Assembly (NCBI GenBank): GCA_046160545.1
Contig: JBJXGS010000322.1
Span: forward strand, 24,188 to 88,187
DNA: 64,000 nucleotides
From: JAEUOS01 sp046160545
Lineage (GTDB): Bacteria; Pseudomonadota; Gammaproteobacteria; Burkholderiales; JAEUOS01
Reading direction: 5' to 3'
Part shown: piece after piece, positions 1 to 8,390 of the stretch
How positions within the stretch are numbered: the stretch's first letter is position 1
How the letters are laid out: each line of letters opens with the position of its first letter
Notes under the pieces: generated by a model
Seen by the model: the letters and a program-made list of their open reading frames with translations, nothing else
Database searches by the model: none
Told to the model about the DNA's origin: nothing
Made by a program: the position numbers and the translations under genes

Positions 1-501
1 CGAACGTGTCTCGAGATCAGCGATGGCGCGCTCACGCAGTCCGGACTTGACCGGCAGATAGCCGGCGAAAGCGAAACGCTGGCCCTCCAGGCCGCTGGCC
101 ATCAGGGCCAGCAGCAGCGCCGACGGCCCCACCAGCGGGGCGACCGTACAGTCGGCCTCGTGCGCCAGGCGCACCAGAAGGGCGCCGGGGTCCGCCACTG
201 CCGGGCATCCAGCCTCGGCGATGAGACCTACATCGACGCCCGAGCGCAGGGTGTCGACGATTGGGACTAGAACTCCAGCGTCCGGCGCGTGGCCGATTTC
301 ATGCATAGTCAGCTCGGAGATTGGCAGCGGGACTCCCGCCGCCTTGAGAAAGGCGCGCGCCGACTTGGCATTCTCGACTGCGAACACGCGAAGCTGCCCC
401 AGCCTTTCGCGGACCGCAGGAGGCAGGCTTGCGCCGATTTCAGCGGCACGCCCCTTCGGGTCTCCCAGCGTCGCGGGGACCAGCCAGAGAGTGCCGCTCA
501 C
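1..501 (-). CDS. SAM-dependent methyltransferase, RsmI-like (partial)
   Basis: Partial gene: the first 167 codons are present and the C-terminus lies outside the window. It resembles the tetrapyrrole-methylase fold family that includes 16S rRNA methyltransferase RsmI. The visible signatures are GLIAEAGCPAVADPG, the glycine/proline SAM-binding loop, and VGPSALLLALMASGL followed by FAFAGYLPVK. The GTG start at 501-499 overlaps the TGA stop of maf (GTGA), which implies translational coupling. An RsmI-like paralogue beside maf is a common betaproteobacterial arrangement. The exact rRNA or other substrate cannot be told from this fragment. Confidence 0.8.
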   Translation of the reverse strand, partial: MSGTLWLVPATLGDPKGRAAEIGASLPPAVRERLGQLRVFAVENAKSARAFLKAAGVPLPISELTMHEIGHAPDAGVLVPIVDTLRSGVDVGLIAEAGCPAVADPGALLVRLAHEADCTVAPLVGPSALLLALMASGLEGQRFAFAGYLPVKSGLRERAIADLETRS

Positions 502-1079
502 GGCCGGGCAAGCGGGTCGAGCCCGGCGCGCCGCAACATGGCCGACAGCTCGATCAAGGGCAAGCCGACCAGTGCAGTCGGATCCGGACCGCTGATGCTT
601 TTCATCAGAACCACGCCGAGCCCTTCGGAACGCGCAGACCCGGCACAGTCCCAGGGCTCGTCAATGCGCAAGTAGGCGTCGATTTCGCTCCCGCTCAGAG
701 TGCGCAATTCGACGTCCGTGGACACGACCACGCTTTGCTCCGTGCCCGCGGAAGCGTCAACCAGCGCGAGGGCAGTGTCAAATCGAGTGGTGCGTCCGCT
801 CATATGGAGCAATTGCGCGCGTGCCGTTTGCGCATTGCCGGGCTTGCCCAGTACCTGTCCGGCGCAATGGGCGACCTGGTCGGATCCAATGACCAGTCCG
901 GCAGGCAAGCCAGCGGCGACCGCACGGGCTTTGGCCAGGGCCAGGCGCAGCGCCATGGCTGCGGGCGCCTCGCCTGGCAGGGATGACTCGTCGACACCCG
1001 GCGCGCGGGTCTCGAACGCAAGTCCCAGACGGGACAGCAACTCGGCCCGATAACGCGACGTCGAAGCCAGGATCAGCAT
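498..1079 (-). CDS. maf: Maf-family nucleotide pyrophosphatase (YceF-like, m7GTP type)
   Basis: The product is 193 aa. Maf/YceF proteins hydrolyse modified nucleoside triphosphates in the cytosol; the YceF branch prefers 7-methyl-GTP. The N-terminus LILASTSRYRAELLSRL (residues 2-18) is the family phosphate-binding signature, and GSDQ at 65-68 carries the expected catalytic aspartate. The ATG at 1079 was chosen because it opens directly on the signature; the frame is open further upstream but that part is antisense to yceD. Location beside yceD-rpmF-plsX matches the yceF neighbourhood of other proteobacteria. It is divergent from yceD across a 114-bp gap. Confidence 0.93.
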   Translation of the reverse strand: MLILASTSRYRAELLSRLGLAFETRAPGVDESSLPGEAPAAMALRLALAKARAVAAGLPAGLVIGSDQVAHCAGQVLGKPGNAQTARAQLLHMSGRTTRFDTALALVDASAGTEQSVVVSTDVELRTLSGSEIDAYLRIDEPWDCAGSARSEGLGVVLMKSISGPDPTALVGLPLIELSAMLRRAGLDPLARP

Positions 1080-1116
1080 GGCTTGTACCCCGGCACCGAT
1101 GGATTGAGGTAAGTTT

Positions 1117-1145
1117 TTGACTGCAAAGGTGAATCCGGCTAGAAT
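1117..1145 (+). promoter_or_regulatory. Sigma-70 promoter for yceD-rpmF-fab operon
   Basis: TTGACT at 1117-1122 and TAGAAT at 1140-1145 are separated by exactly 17 bp, a near-consensus sigma-70 promoter in the maf/yceD divergent gap. Initiation would fall near 1152, about 40 nt before the yceD start. Nothing of similar quality was seen before plsX, fabH, fabD or fabG, so it could drive the first part of the fab cluster. Confidence 0.7.
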
Positions 1146-1193
1146 TAGGGGTTTTGTGCGACGCTTGCGACTGCCGTTACGCAGGGATGCAAC

Positions 1194-1721
1194 ATGCGTT
1201 ACTGCAGCAGCGAGAGATCGATACCTGTGGCCACCTCGGACCTTCGGACCTGGAGCATCGACACGCGCGATTTTACCGGCCGCGGGCGCGACGAAGCGCG
1301 CGTCCTGGGAGGCGAGTGTTTCGATCGGCTTGGTGACGATGCAAGTGTGGTCGGGGCAATCGAGGCGCGCCTGACGGCGGTGCGGTCCCCGCGTGGCAAA
1401 GCGGGGATACGGCTGCGCCTGACGGCGCTGCTGGAAGCGCAGTGCCAGCGTTGCATGAAGCCGGTGCGGCTGCACGTGACGCCTGAGGCGAGCATCGAAT
1501 TTTCTGCCGCTGCCGACGGATTTGCCGATGACGGATTGGACGATTGGGACATGCTGGAGCACGACGAGCGTTTCGACGTTTTGCACCTGATCGAAGATGA
1601 ATTGCTGCTGGCACTGCCAGTGGCACCCAAGCATGCGCAGTGCCAGCCACAGGGCGCGACACATGCCGGTGAGAAAGTGCTGCCCTTCGCTGCGTTGGCA
1701 GGATTGAAGGCTGGCCGGTAA
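1194..1721 (+). CDS. yceD: YceD/DUF177 family protein
   Basis: The product is 175 aa, normal for YceD. The family is linked to 23S rRNA/L32 metabolism and is almost always encoded just before rpmF, as here; its biochemical activity is not settled. Visible signatures are the CxxC pair QCQRCMKPV (Cys84 and Cys87) and the C-terminal block LIEDELLLALPVAPKH, ending in ALAGLKAGR as in Escherichia coli YceD. The ATG at 1194 is preceded by a GCAGGG ribosome-binding site. The first 40 residues are poorly conserved, so a later GTG start cannot be excluded. Confidence 0.9.
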   Translation: MRYCSSERSIPVATSDLRTWSIDTRDFTGRGRDEARVLGGECFDRLGDDASVVGAIEARLTAVRSPRGKAGIRLRLTALLEAQCQRCMKPVRLHVTPEASIEFSAAADGFADDGLDDWDMLEHDERFDVLHLIEDELLLALPVAPKHAQCQPQGATHAGEKVLPFAALAGLKAGR

Positions 1722-1766
1722 GTACGCATCCAGGGTTATTTGGTTTTAGACAGAAGGAGTATTCAA

Positions 1767-1946
1767 ATGGCAGTCCAGCAGAACAAGAAGTCACCCTCCA
1801 AGCGTGGCATGCATCGTGCCCATGATTTCCTTACCGCTCCTCCGCTGGCGGTGGAACCTACGACCGGCGAAGTGCACCTGCGCCATCACGTGAGCCCCAA
1901 CGGGTTTTATCGCGGCAAGAAAGTCGTCAAGACCAAGGAAGCCTGA
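1767..1946 (+). CDS. rpmF: 50S ribosomal protein L32
   Basis: The product is 59 aa, a structural component of the large ribosomal subunit. The start MAVQQNKKSPSKRGMHRAHD and the tail FYRGKKVV are diagnostic. It lacks the four zinc-binding cysteines found in C+ versions of L32, so it is the zinc-independent form usual in betaproteobacteria. The ATG at 1767 was chosen over an in-frame upstream ATG at 1740 because AGAAGGAG sits just before it and the protein then matches the family length. It lies 45 bp after yceD. Confidence 0.97.
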   Translation: MAVQQNKKSPSKRGMHRAHDFLTAPPLAVEPTTGEVHLRHHVSPNGFYRGKKVVKTKEA

Positions 1947-2025
1947 CGCGAAGCGCGCCGATGCGTCCGGAAAGGGTGGGGCAGGCGCGCCGCAGTTCCT
2001 GGGCGGCTGATACGGGACACGCGGC

Positions 2026-3069
2026 ATGAGCATCGTCATCGCGATCGACGCGATGGGCGGCGACCATGGCGCTGCGGTTACTGTGCCGGCCGCGCTCGCC
2101 TTCGTCGAACGGCACCCTGAGGCGCAAGTAGTTCTCGTCGGGGTCGCTGAAACGCTGGAGCGGGAGTTGGCCAAGCGCGGACACGCCGGCAATGATCGCT
2201 TGCGCGTCCGCGCCGCAGGCGAAGTCGTCACCATGCACGATCCGCCGGTGCAGGCGTTGCGTCGCAAACGGGATTCGTCGATGCATGTCGCACTCGGCCT
2301 GGTCAAGGATGGCGAGGCTCATGCCGCGATCTCGGCCGGCAATACCGGCGCATGGATGGCGATTGCAAGTTTCGTCTTGCGCACCCTGCCTGGTATTGAT
2401 CGTCCTGCGATCTGCGCGCCACTGCCTAACCTCAGAGGAGGGTCGACCTACATGCTCGACCTGGGTGCGAACGTCGACTGCAAGGCGGCCCACCTGTACC
2501 AGTTCGCGCTGATGGGGTCGGCCCTGGTGGCCGCGATCGAGCACGCAGCCGATCCGGTGGTGGGCCTGCTCAACATCGGCGAAGAGGAAATCAAGGGCAA
2601 CGACACCGTCAAGGAAGCCGCCGACTTGCTGCGTGCCGCCAACGATCGCGGCGAAATCCGCTTTCATGGCAACGTCGAAGGCAACGACATATTCAAGGGC
2701 ACGGTCGATGTCGTGGTCTGTGACGGCTTTGTCGGCAATGTCGCACTCAAGACCTCGGAGGGCCTGGCGCAAATGCTCGGGCGGGCCTTGAAGAGCGAGT
2801 TCGAACGCACTTGGCTCACCAAACTGGGGGCACTGTTCGCTTTGCCTGCCATCAACGCCTTCCGGCGTCGCTATGACCACAGACGCTACAACGGCGCCTG
2901 CCTCTTGGGCTTGAACGGCCTGGTGGTCAAGAGCCACGGTTCATGCGACGTCTATTCGTTCGGCCAGGCGCTCGATCGTGCCTTCGAGGCGGTCAAATCC
3001 GACGTCACCGCTGGCATCGCAGCGCGCATCGCACGTCACGCTGAAACGCCTGCGACGCGGGCCGCCTGA
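2026..3069 (+). CDS. plsX: Phosphate acyltransferase PlsX
   Basis: The product is 347 aa. PlsX converts acyl-ACP and phosphate into acyl-phosphate, the donor for PlsY in phospholipid synthesis, and acts at the inner face of the membrane. The N-terminus IAIDAMGGDHG is the family hallmark, followed by NTGAWMA and the GLLNIGEEEIKGND block typical of the active-site cleft. Length is normal. It sits 79 bp after rpmF and 8 bp before fabH, the standard order yceD-rpmF-plsX-fabH. Confidence 0.97.
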   Translation: MSIVIAIDAMGGDHGAAVTVPAALAFVERHPEAQVVLVGVAETLERELAKRGHAGNDRLRVRAAGEVVTMHDPPVQALRRKRDSSMHVALGLVKDGEAHAAISAGNTGAWMAIASFVLRTLPGIDRPAICAPLPNLRGGSTYMLDLGANVDCKAAHLYQFALMGSALVAAIEHAADPVVGLLNIGEEEIKGNDTVKEAADLLRAANDRGEIRFHGNVEGNDIFKGTVDVVVCDGFVGNVALKTSEGLAQMLGRALKSEFERTWLTKLGALFALPAINAFRRRYDHRRYNGACLLGLNGLVVKSHGSCDVYSFGQALDRAFEAVKSDVTAGIAARIARHAETPATRAA

Positions 3070-3077
3070 CGTTTCGT

Positions 3078-4040
3078 ATGGCCTTCACGCGCATCATCGG
3101 CACCGGCAGTCACCTTCCCGGGCCCGCGGTCGGCAACGATGCGTTGGCCGCGCGCGGAATCGATACAACTGACGCATGGATCCGCGAACGCACCGGCATA
3201 GTCGCGCGACACCTGGCGCAGTCGCACGAGGCCGCAAGCGACCTGGCGCTGCCGGCGGCGCGGGCAGCCCTGGCGGCCGCGCACTGCGTAGCAACGGATA
3301 TTGATCTGCTGATCGTCGCAACATCGACCCCGGACTATGTGTTCCCGAGCACAGCCTGCCTGCTGCAGGCGCGCTTGGGAATCAATGACTGCGCCGCCTT
3401 CGATGTACAGGCGGTGTGCAGCGGTTTTGTCTACGCGCTCGCGGTTGCCGATGCGATGATCGCCAGCGGTCGGCATCGCCGCGCACTGGTGGTCGGCGCA
3501 GAGGTCTTTTCGCGCATTCTCGACTGGCAGGACCGTGCAACCTGCGTGCTCTTCGGTGACGGCGCCGGCGCGGTCGTGCTCGAGGGTGGTGAGCGACCCG
3601 GCATCCTGGCGAGTGCCTTGCACGCAGACGGGCGCCATGCCGGAATCCTCAACGTACCCGGCAACGTCTGTAGCGGCGGCGTGACCGGCGACCCCTTGTT
3701 GCGCATGGACGGCCAGGCAGTGTTCAAGTTCGCAGTGCGCGTGCTCGATGAAGTCGCGCGCGAAGTGCTTGGCAAGGCAGGCCTGCTGCCGGCCGATGTA
3801 ACTTGGCTGATTCCCCACCAGGCCAACTTGCGTATCCTGAATGCGACCGCGAAAAAGCTTGGCGTTGCCGCCGAGCGCTTGGTTGTCAGCGTTGATCGCC
3901 ACGGCAATACCTCTGCCGCCTCGATCCCACTGGCAATGGACGAAGCGGTCCGTGACGGACGCATCCGGGCCGGCGACCGAGTCCTGCTGGCCGGGGTCGG
4001 GGGAGGCTTTACCTGGGGCGCCATTCTCCTGGAGATGTGA
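3078..4040 (+). CDS. fabH: 3-oxoacyl-ACP synthase III (KAS III)
   Basis: The product is 320 aa. FabH starts type II fatty acid synthesis by condensing acetyl-CoA with malonyl-ACP. The catalytic triad is visible: Cys114 in AVCSGFVYAL, His247 in LIPHQANLRI and Asn277 in HGNTSAAS. The length equals the family norm. It starts 8 bp after plsX and its stop overlaps the fabD start (ATGA). Confidence 0.97.
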   Translation: MAFTRIIGTGSHLPGPAVGNDALAARGIDTTDAWIRERTGIVARHLAQSHEAASDLALPAARAALAAAHCVATDIDLLIVATSTPDYVFPSTACLLQARLGINDCAAFDVQAVCSGFVYALAVADAMIASGRHRRALVVGAEVFSRILDWQDRATCVLFGDGAGAVVLEGGERPGILASALHADGRHAGILNVPGNVCSGGVTGDPLLRMDGQAVFKFAVRVLDEVAREVLGKAGLLPADVTWLIPHQANLRILNATAKKLGVAAERLVVSVDRHGNTSAASIPLAMDEAVRDGRIRAGDRVLLAGVGGGFTWGAILLEM

Positions 4041-4969
4041 TGAAACTAGCGATGGTGTTTCCCGGTCAGGGATCGCAAAAGCAGGGCATGATGAATGGCT
4101 TTGCGCACGTGGAAGTCGTGCGCGAGGTGTTTCGCACCGCCTCCGCTAGCTTGGGACAGGATTTGTGGGCCTTGATCGAAAGCGGATCACCCGAGGATTT
4201 GAACGCCACCGTCAATACCCAGCCGGTCATGCTCACCGCGGCCTTCGCGGCCTATCGCGCGTGGGTCGCCGCAGGTGGACCTGAACCTGTTCTCATGGCT
4301 GGCCATTCACTGGGTGAGTACACGGCCCTGGCGGCAGCGGGCGCACTTGCATTCGGCGATGCCGTGCCGTTGGTGCGCTTTCGCGCCCAGGCAATGCAGG
4401 AGGCTGTGCCTATCGGGGTCGGCGCGATGGCCGTCGTGATGGGTCTGGCAGCCGGGGAAGTGGTAGCGGCCTGCGTGGAAGCCGCGCAGGGCGAGGTTGT
4501 CGAAGCAGTCAATTTCAACGAACCGACCCAGACCGTCATCGCTGGAGCCCGTGCCGCTGTCGATCGCGCCTGTGCGGCCGCCAAGGCGCGCGGCGCCAAG
4601 CGTGCGCTGCCGTTGCCGGTCTCGGCGCCTTTTCATTCTTCGCTCCTGGCACCTGCCGCGCTGCGCCTGGCGGATCGGCTCAAGGAAGTTGCCATCGCTG
4701 CGCCGCGGGTTCCGGTGATCCACAATGTGGATGTGGCCACGCACGACACCGCAGAGGAAATCCGCACCGCGCTTGCGGCACAGGCAGCACGCCCGGTGCG
4801 CTGGGTGGAGACTGTGGAAAAAATGGTTGCACTTGGCATCACCCATGTCGCCGAAGTGGGGCCGGGGCGGGTGCTGGCTGGGCTGGTTAAGCGCATTGCG
4901 CCCGACCTCACGGTACTTTCGGTGAGCGACAGCGATTCGCTTTCGGTCACTCTCGGGAGCCTTTCATGA
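4040..4969 (+). CDS. fabD: Malonyl-CoA:ACP transacylase
   Basis: The product is 309 aa from the ATG at 4040; a GTG one codon upstream is also possible. FabD loads malonyl groups from CoA onto ACP. The N-terminal MKLAMVFPGQGSQ matches the family start, the nucleophile is Ser90 in GHSLGEY, and His199 in SAPFHS completes the dyad. The ATG overlaps the fabH stop by 2 bases (TGATG) and the 3' end overlaps fabG by 4 bp, so translation is probably coupled along fabH-fabD-fabG. Confidence 0.97.
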   Translation: MKLAMVFPGQGSQKQGMMNGFAHVEVVREVFRTASASLGQDLWALIESGSPEDLNATVNTQPVMLTAAFAAYRAWVAAGGPEPVLMAGHSLGEYTALAAAGALAFGDAVPLVRFRAQAMQEAVPIGVGAMAVVMGLAAGEVVAACVEAAQGEVVEAVNFNEPTQTVIAGARAAVDRACAAAKARGAKRALPLPVSAPFHSSLLAPAALRLADRLKEVAIAAPRVPVIHNVDVATHDTAEEIRTALAAQAARPVRWVETVEKMVALGITHVAEVGPGRVLAGLVKRIAPDLTVLSVSDSDSLSVTLGSLS

Positions 4970-5709
4970 GCCTCGCTGGACAAGTCGCCCTGGTGACCGG
5001 TGCCTCGCGCGGCATCGGGCGCGCGGTCGCGCTGGCGCTGTCCCGTGCCGGCGCCGTCGTAGTCGGCACGGCGACTGGCGAAGCCGGCGCCGCAGCCATC
5101 GCCGAAGCGCTCGCATCGGCTGCTCATGCGGGAGCGGGCCGCGTCCTCGATGTGGGCAAGCGCGAATCAATTGCCGCGTTCGTCGAAGCGGTCAAGCGCG
5201 ACTTCGGACCGGTTTCGATACTGGTGAACAACGCCGGCATCACGCGCGATACCCTGGCGATGCGCATGCAGGACGAAGACTGGGAAGCTGTCCTGGGAGT
5301 CAACCTGGGAGGCGTATTCGCCCTTTCTCGCGCAGTGCTGCGCGACATGATGAAGGCCAGGCAAGGGCGCATCATCAACATCACTTCGGTGGTTGGCCAT
5401 TCCGGCAACCCCGGCCAGATCAACTACGCCGCCGCCAAGGCCGGCGTGGCCGGGATGTCGCGCGCGCTGGCACGCGAGATTGGCAGCCGCAACATCACGG
5501 TCAATTGCGTTGCGCCCGGATTCATCGATACCGACATGACCCGCGCGCTTTCAGAAGCCCAGACTGCGGCCCTGCTGGCGCAGATTCCCCTTGGACGCCT
5601 GGGCGCGGTCGAGGACGTGGCCGCTGCGGTGACCTACCTCGCCGGGCCCGGTGCGGCCTACGTAACCGGCACGACCTTGCACGTCAACGGCGGCATGTAC
5701 ATGGCTTGA
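4966..5709 (+). CDS. fabG: 3-oxoacyl-ACP reductase
   Basis: The product is 247 aa, an NADPH-dependent short-chain dehydrogenase that reduces 3-oxoacyl-ACP in the elongation cycle. It shows the cofactor motif TGASRGIG (11-18), NNAG (88-91), and the catalytic Ser141, Tyr154 and Lys158 (YAAAK). The length is typical. The ATG overlaps the fabD stop (ATGA). A 91-bp gap with a promoter-like element separates it from acpP. Confidence 0.97.
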   Translation: MSLAGQVALVTGASRGIGRAVALALSRAGAVVVGTATGEAGAAAIAEALASAAHAGAGRVLDVGKRESIAAFVEAVKRDFGPVSILVNNAGITRDTLAMRMQDEDWEAVLGVNLGGVFALSRAVLRDMMKARQGRIINITSVVGHSGNPGQINYAAAKAGVAGMSRALAREIGSRNITVNCVAPGFIDTDMTRALSEAQTAALLAQIPLGRLGAVEDVAAAVTYLAGPGAAYVTGTTLHVNGGMYMA

Positions 5710-5743
5710 GCAAGCATGGGCGCGGCGTGGTCGAGGCTGAAAC

Positions 5744-5752
5744 TGCTAAAAT
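5744..5752 (+). promoter_or_regulatory. Extended -10 promoter upstream of acpP
   Basis: TGC-TAAAAT at 5744-5752 is an extended -10 element 48 bp before the acpP ATG. No convincing -35 hexamer is seen, which is acceptable for extended -10 promoters. A separate promoter would fit the known need for far more ACP than the other fab enzymes. Confidence 0.45.
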
Positions 5753-5800
5753 CCGCGCCGCTTTTCATATCCACGCATTTCCTCTAGGAGTAGCATCACA

Positions 5801-6040
5801 ATGGACAACATCGAGCAACGGGTGAAGAAGATCGTCGCCGAGCAACTCGGCGTCAACGAGGCCGAGATCAAGAACGAATCATCGTTCGTCGACGACCTCG
5901 GCGCGGACTCGCTCGATACCGTCGAATTGGTCATGGCGCTCGAAGACGAGTTCGAGACCGAGATCCCCGACGAGGAAGCCGAGAAGATCACGACCGTGCA
6001 ACAGGCGATCGACTATGTGACCTCGCACAAGAAGGCCTGA
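5801..6040 (+). CDS. acpP: Acyl carrier protein
   Basis: The product is 79 aa, small and strongly acidic. Ser37 in GADSLDTVEL is the site that receives the 4'-phosphopantetheine arm from AcpS, itself encoded at 17941-18324 in this window. The ATG follows a CTAGGAG ribosome-binding site. The protein carries all intermediates of fatty acid synthesis in the cytosol. It stands between fabG and fabF, the standard order. Confidence 0.98.
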   Translation: MDNIEQRVKKIVAEQLGVNEAEIKNESSFVDDLGADSLDTVELVMALEDEFETEIPDEEAEKITTVQQAIDYVTSHKKA

Positions 6041-6073
6041 GCGCACCCGCAGCTCCTGCAAGGAAAGCTACGC

Positions 6074-7330
6074 ATGGCATTCGCCAGGGAGAAGCGCCGG
6101 GTGGTTGTCACCGGGCTGGGCATTGTCAGTCCGATCGGCAACGCGGTCGCCGAGGCCTGGGACAATCTGATCGCCGGCAAGTCCGGAATCGGGCGCATCA
6201 CGCGCTTTGATCCGGAAGACGAAAAGCTCAGCATCGCCTGCCATATCGCCGGCGAGGTCAAGGGCTTTGCGATTGAAGACTACATGCCTGCCAAGGAAGC
6301 GCGGCACATGGATGTCTTTATCCACTATGGCATCGCCGCCGGGATTCAGGCGTTTCGCGACAGTGGCCTTGTCGTTTCGGAAGCCAACAGCGAGCGCCTG
6401 GGCGTCAACGTTGGCTCCGGCATCGGTGGTCTACCCATGATCGAGAACACGCACTCGACCATGCTGGAACGGGGTGCGCGCCGGATTTCGCCGTTCTTTA
6501 TACCGGCGACGATCATCAACCTGATCTCCGGCCACCTTTCGATCATGCTGGGGCTCAAAGGTCCGAACCTGGCTTGTGTCAGCGCCTGCGCGACCGGCAA
6601 CCACTGCATCGGCGAATCGGCGCGACTGATCGAGTACGGAGACTGCGACGTGATGATCGCCGGCGGGGCCGAATCGACCATCACGCAACTGGCCATTGGC
6701 GGATTCGCTGCAGCGCGCGCGCTTTCGCTACGCAATGATGACCCGCAAACCGCCAGTCGTCCATGGGACCGCGACCGTGACGGCTTCGTCCTGGGCGAGG
6801 GCGCCGGAGTGCTGGTGCTCGAGGAGTACGAGCACGCGCGTGCGCGCGGCGCAAAGATCTATTGCGAGCTGGCCGGCTACGGCCTGACCGGGGACGCGCA
6901 CCATATCACTGCGCCGGACCAGAGCGGACCGCGCCGTTCGATGAGGAATGCGCTGGCCAACGCTGGTATTGCCGCCGACATGGTCGATTACATCAACGCC
7001 CATGGAACGTCCACCCCGCTGGGTGACAAGAATGAAACCGAGGCTGTCAAAGCGGCGTTCGGGGACCAGGCGAGAAAACTGGTCGTCAACTCGACCAAAT
7101 CCATGACCGGGCACCTTCTGGGCGCGGCCGGCGGAATCGAATCGGTGTTCAGCGCGCTGGCGATGTACCACCAGATTTCGCCGCCGACCATCAATATCTT
7201 CAACCAGGACCCCGAGTGCGACCTGGACTACTGCGCCAATACTGCGCGTGACATGCGCATTCGCGCCGCGGTCTCGAATTCGTTCGGATTCGGCGGGACC
7301 AACAGCACCCTGGTCTTCACGCAGGTTTGA
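6074..7330 (+). CDS. fabF: 3-oxoacyl-ACP synthase II (KAS II)
   Basis: The product is 418 aa. FabF elongates acyl-ACP with malonyl-ACP and helps set membrane unsaturation. The nucleophile is Cys172 in VSACATGNHC; the two active-site histidines lie in INAHGTSTPLGD and STKSMTGHLLGAAGG. The C-terminal NSFGFGGTNS loop is intact. It starts 33 bp after acpP. Confidence 0.97.
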   Translation: MAFAREKRRVVVTGLGIVSPIGNAVAEAWDNLIAGKSGIGRITRFDPEDEKLSIACHIAGEVKGFAIEDYMPAKEARHMDVFIHYGIAAGIQAFRDSGLVVSEANSERLGVNVGSGIGGLPMIENTHSTMLERGARRISPFFIPATIINLISGHLSIMLGLKGPNLACVSACATGNHCIGESARLIEYGDCDVMIAGGAESTITQLAIGGFAAARALSLRNDDPQTASRPWDRDRDGFVLGEGAGVLVLEEYEHARARGAKIYCELAGYGLTGDAHHITAPDQSGPRRSMRNALANAGIAADMVDYINAHGTSTPLGDKNETEAVKAAFGDQARKLVVNSTKSMTGHLLGAAGGIESVFSALAMYHQISPPTINIFNQDPECDLDYCANTARDMRIRAAVSNSFGFGGTNSTLVFTQV

Positions 7331-7346
7331 TTTGGCCGCGCCGCCG

Positions 7347-7727
7347 ATGCAGATGGCGCTACGCGCGGTACCTGCGGTACAGGGCTACGCGCTTGCCATC
7401 GCAGGCGTTGCCTGTGCTCTGGCGCTCGGCATCGTCGTATGGCTGGCCATGAGCTTGCATCCGGTCTGGAGTGCGCTGGCCTTGCTGCCGATCACATCCC
7501 TGTGGCGCCAGGCGGCGCTTGCAGGTGCGCGAGACACGCCGCCCGGTCTCGCGCCTGATGGCACGGAGCATGGCCGGATCACCGGTGGATTCGTGATCGC
7601 CGGTATGGCCTATGTCAAGACCCTTGGCGCCACTGGATCGCGGTCCTGGCTGGTAAGCAGCGGCGCGGTCGGGCAAAGCGGCTGCCGAAGGCTGCGCGTT
7701 GTTTTGCGGCACCGCAGCGAAGCCTGA
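7347..7727 (+). CDS. Small membrane protein between fabF and rpoE (possibly YgfX-like)
   Basis: The product is 126 aa from the ATG at 7347, with an in-frame TTG at 7332 as an alternative. Two adjacent hydrophobic stretches (about residues 12-48) form a hairpin-like membrane anchor, followed by a polar part ending in CRRLRVVLRHR. Small proteins of this architecture often lie between fabF and the sigma-E gene in betaproteobacteria, and the arginine-rich LRVVLR end recalls YgfX/CptA. That assignment is inference; I cannot show homology here. It starts 16 bp after fabF and leaves 48 bp before rpoE. Confidence 0.6.
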   Translation: MQMALRAVPAVQGYALAIAGVACALALGIVVWLAMSLHPVWSALALLPITSLWRQAALAGARDTPPGLAPDGTEHGRITGGFVIAGMAYVKTLGATGSRSWLVSSGAVGQSGCRRLRVVLRHRSEA

Positions 7728-7775
7728 CAGTGAGCCTTACAATGCGGACTCTCCAATCGCCAAACCGGAACAAAG

Positions 7776-8375
7776 GTGTCGGAACGGGATGTCGACCAGC
7801 AACTGGTCGAGCGGGTACAGCGCGGCGACAAGAATGCCTATGGATTGCTGGTAGCCAAGTACCAGCGCAAATTGCTGCGACTGGTATCGCGCATCGTTCG
7901 CGATCCATCCGAGGTGGAGGACGTCGTGCAAGAGGCCTTCATCAAGGCGTACCGGGCGCTGCCGAACTTTCGCGGCGAATCCGCCTTTTACACCTGGCTG
8001 TATCGAATCGGCATCAACACCGCAAAGAACCATTTGGCCACGCTGCGGCGGCGTGCCCCTACCAGCACGATAAAAGACTTGGACGAAGCGGAAACTTTTG
8101 ACGAGGCAGAGCAACTAAGGGACATCAATACCCCGGAATCGCTGTTGATGTCGCGCCAGGTGGCCGATACGGTAAACGCTGCAATGGAGCGCCTGCCCGA
8201 GGAATTGAGGATGGCGATCACCTTGCGGGAAGTCGAGGCAATGAGTTACGAAGAGATTGCATCTGCCATGAATTGTCCGATCGGCACCGTGCGGTCGCGG
8301 ATATTCAGGGCGCGTGAGGCGATAGCCGCCGAATTGCGCCCGCTCCTCGGTACCAACAAGGATACGCGCTGGTAG
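7776..8375 (+). CDS. rpoE: RNA polymerase sigma-E factor (AlgU/RpoE)
   Basis: The product is 199 aa, an ECF sigma factor for the envelope-stress response. Region 2 includes EVEDVVQEAFIKAYRALPNF and the SAFYTWLYRIGINTAKN block, nearly identical to E. coli RpoE; region 4 has the helix-turn-helix MSYEEIASAMNCPIGTVRSR. The start is GTG at 7776, chosen because MSERDVDQQLVERVQ then matches the family N-terminus. It is followed by its anti-sigma factor, the modulator RseB and the protease MucD. Confidence 0.96.
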   Translation: MSERDVDQQLVERVQRGDKNAYGLLVAKYQRKLLRLVSRIVRDPSEVEDVVQEAFIKAYRALPNFRGESAFYTWLYRIGINTAKNHLATLRRRAPTSTIKDLDEAETFDEAEQLRDINTPESLLMSRQVADTVNAAMERLPEELRMAITLREVEAMSYEEIASAMNCPIGTVRSRIFRAREAIAAELRPLLGTNKDTRW

Positions 8376-8390
8376 CAGGGCGTTTAGGAG

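Noticed and set aside
1117..1664. 388-codon minus-strand frame that extends Maf upstream
   Set aside because: The upstream 195 codons are antisense to yceD and carry no recognisable domain; Maf begins cleanly at 1079.
2026..2937. Long minus-strand ORFs opposite plsX, lepA, rlmN and other core genes
   Set aside because: They mirror codon structure of high-GC genes on the other strand and have no family features or ribosome-binding sites.
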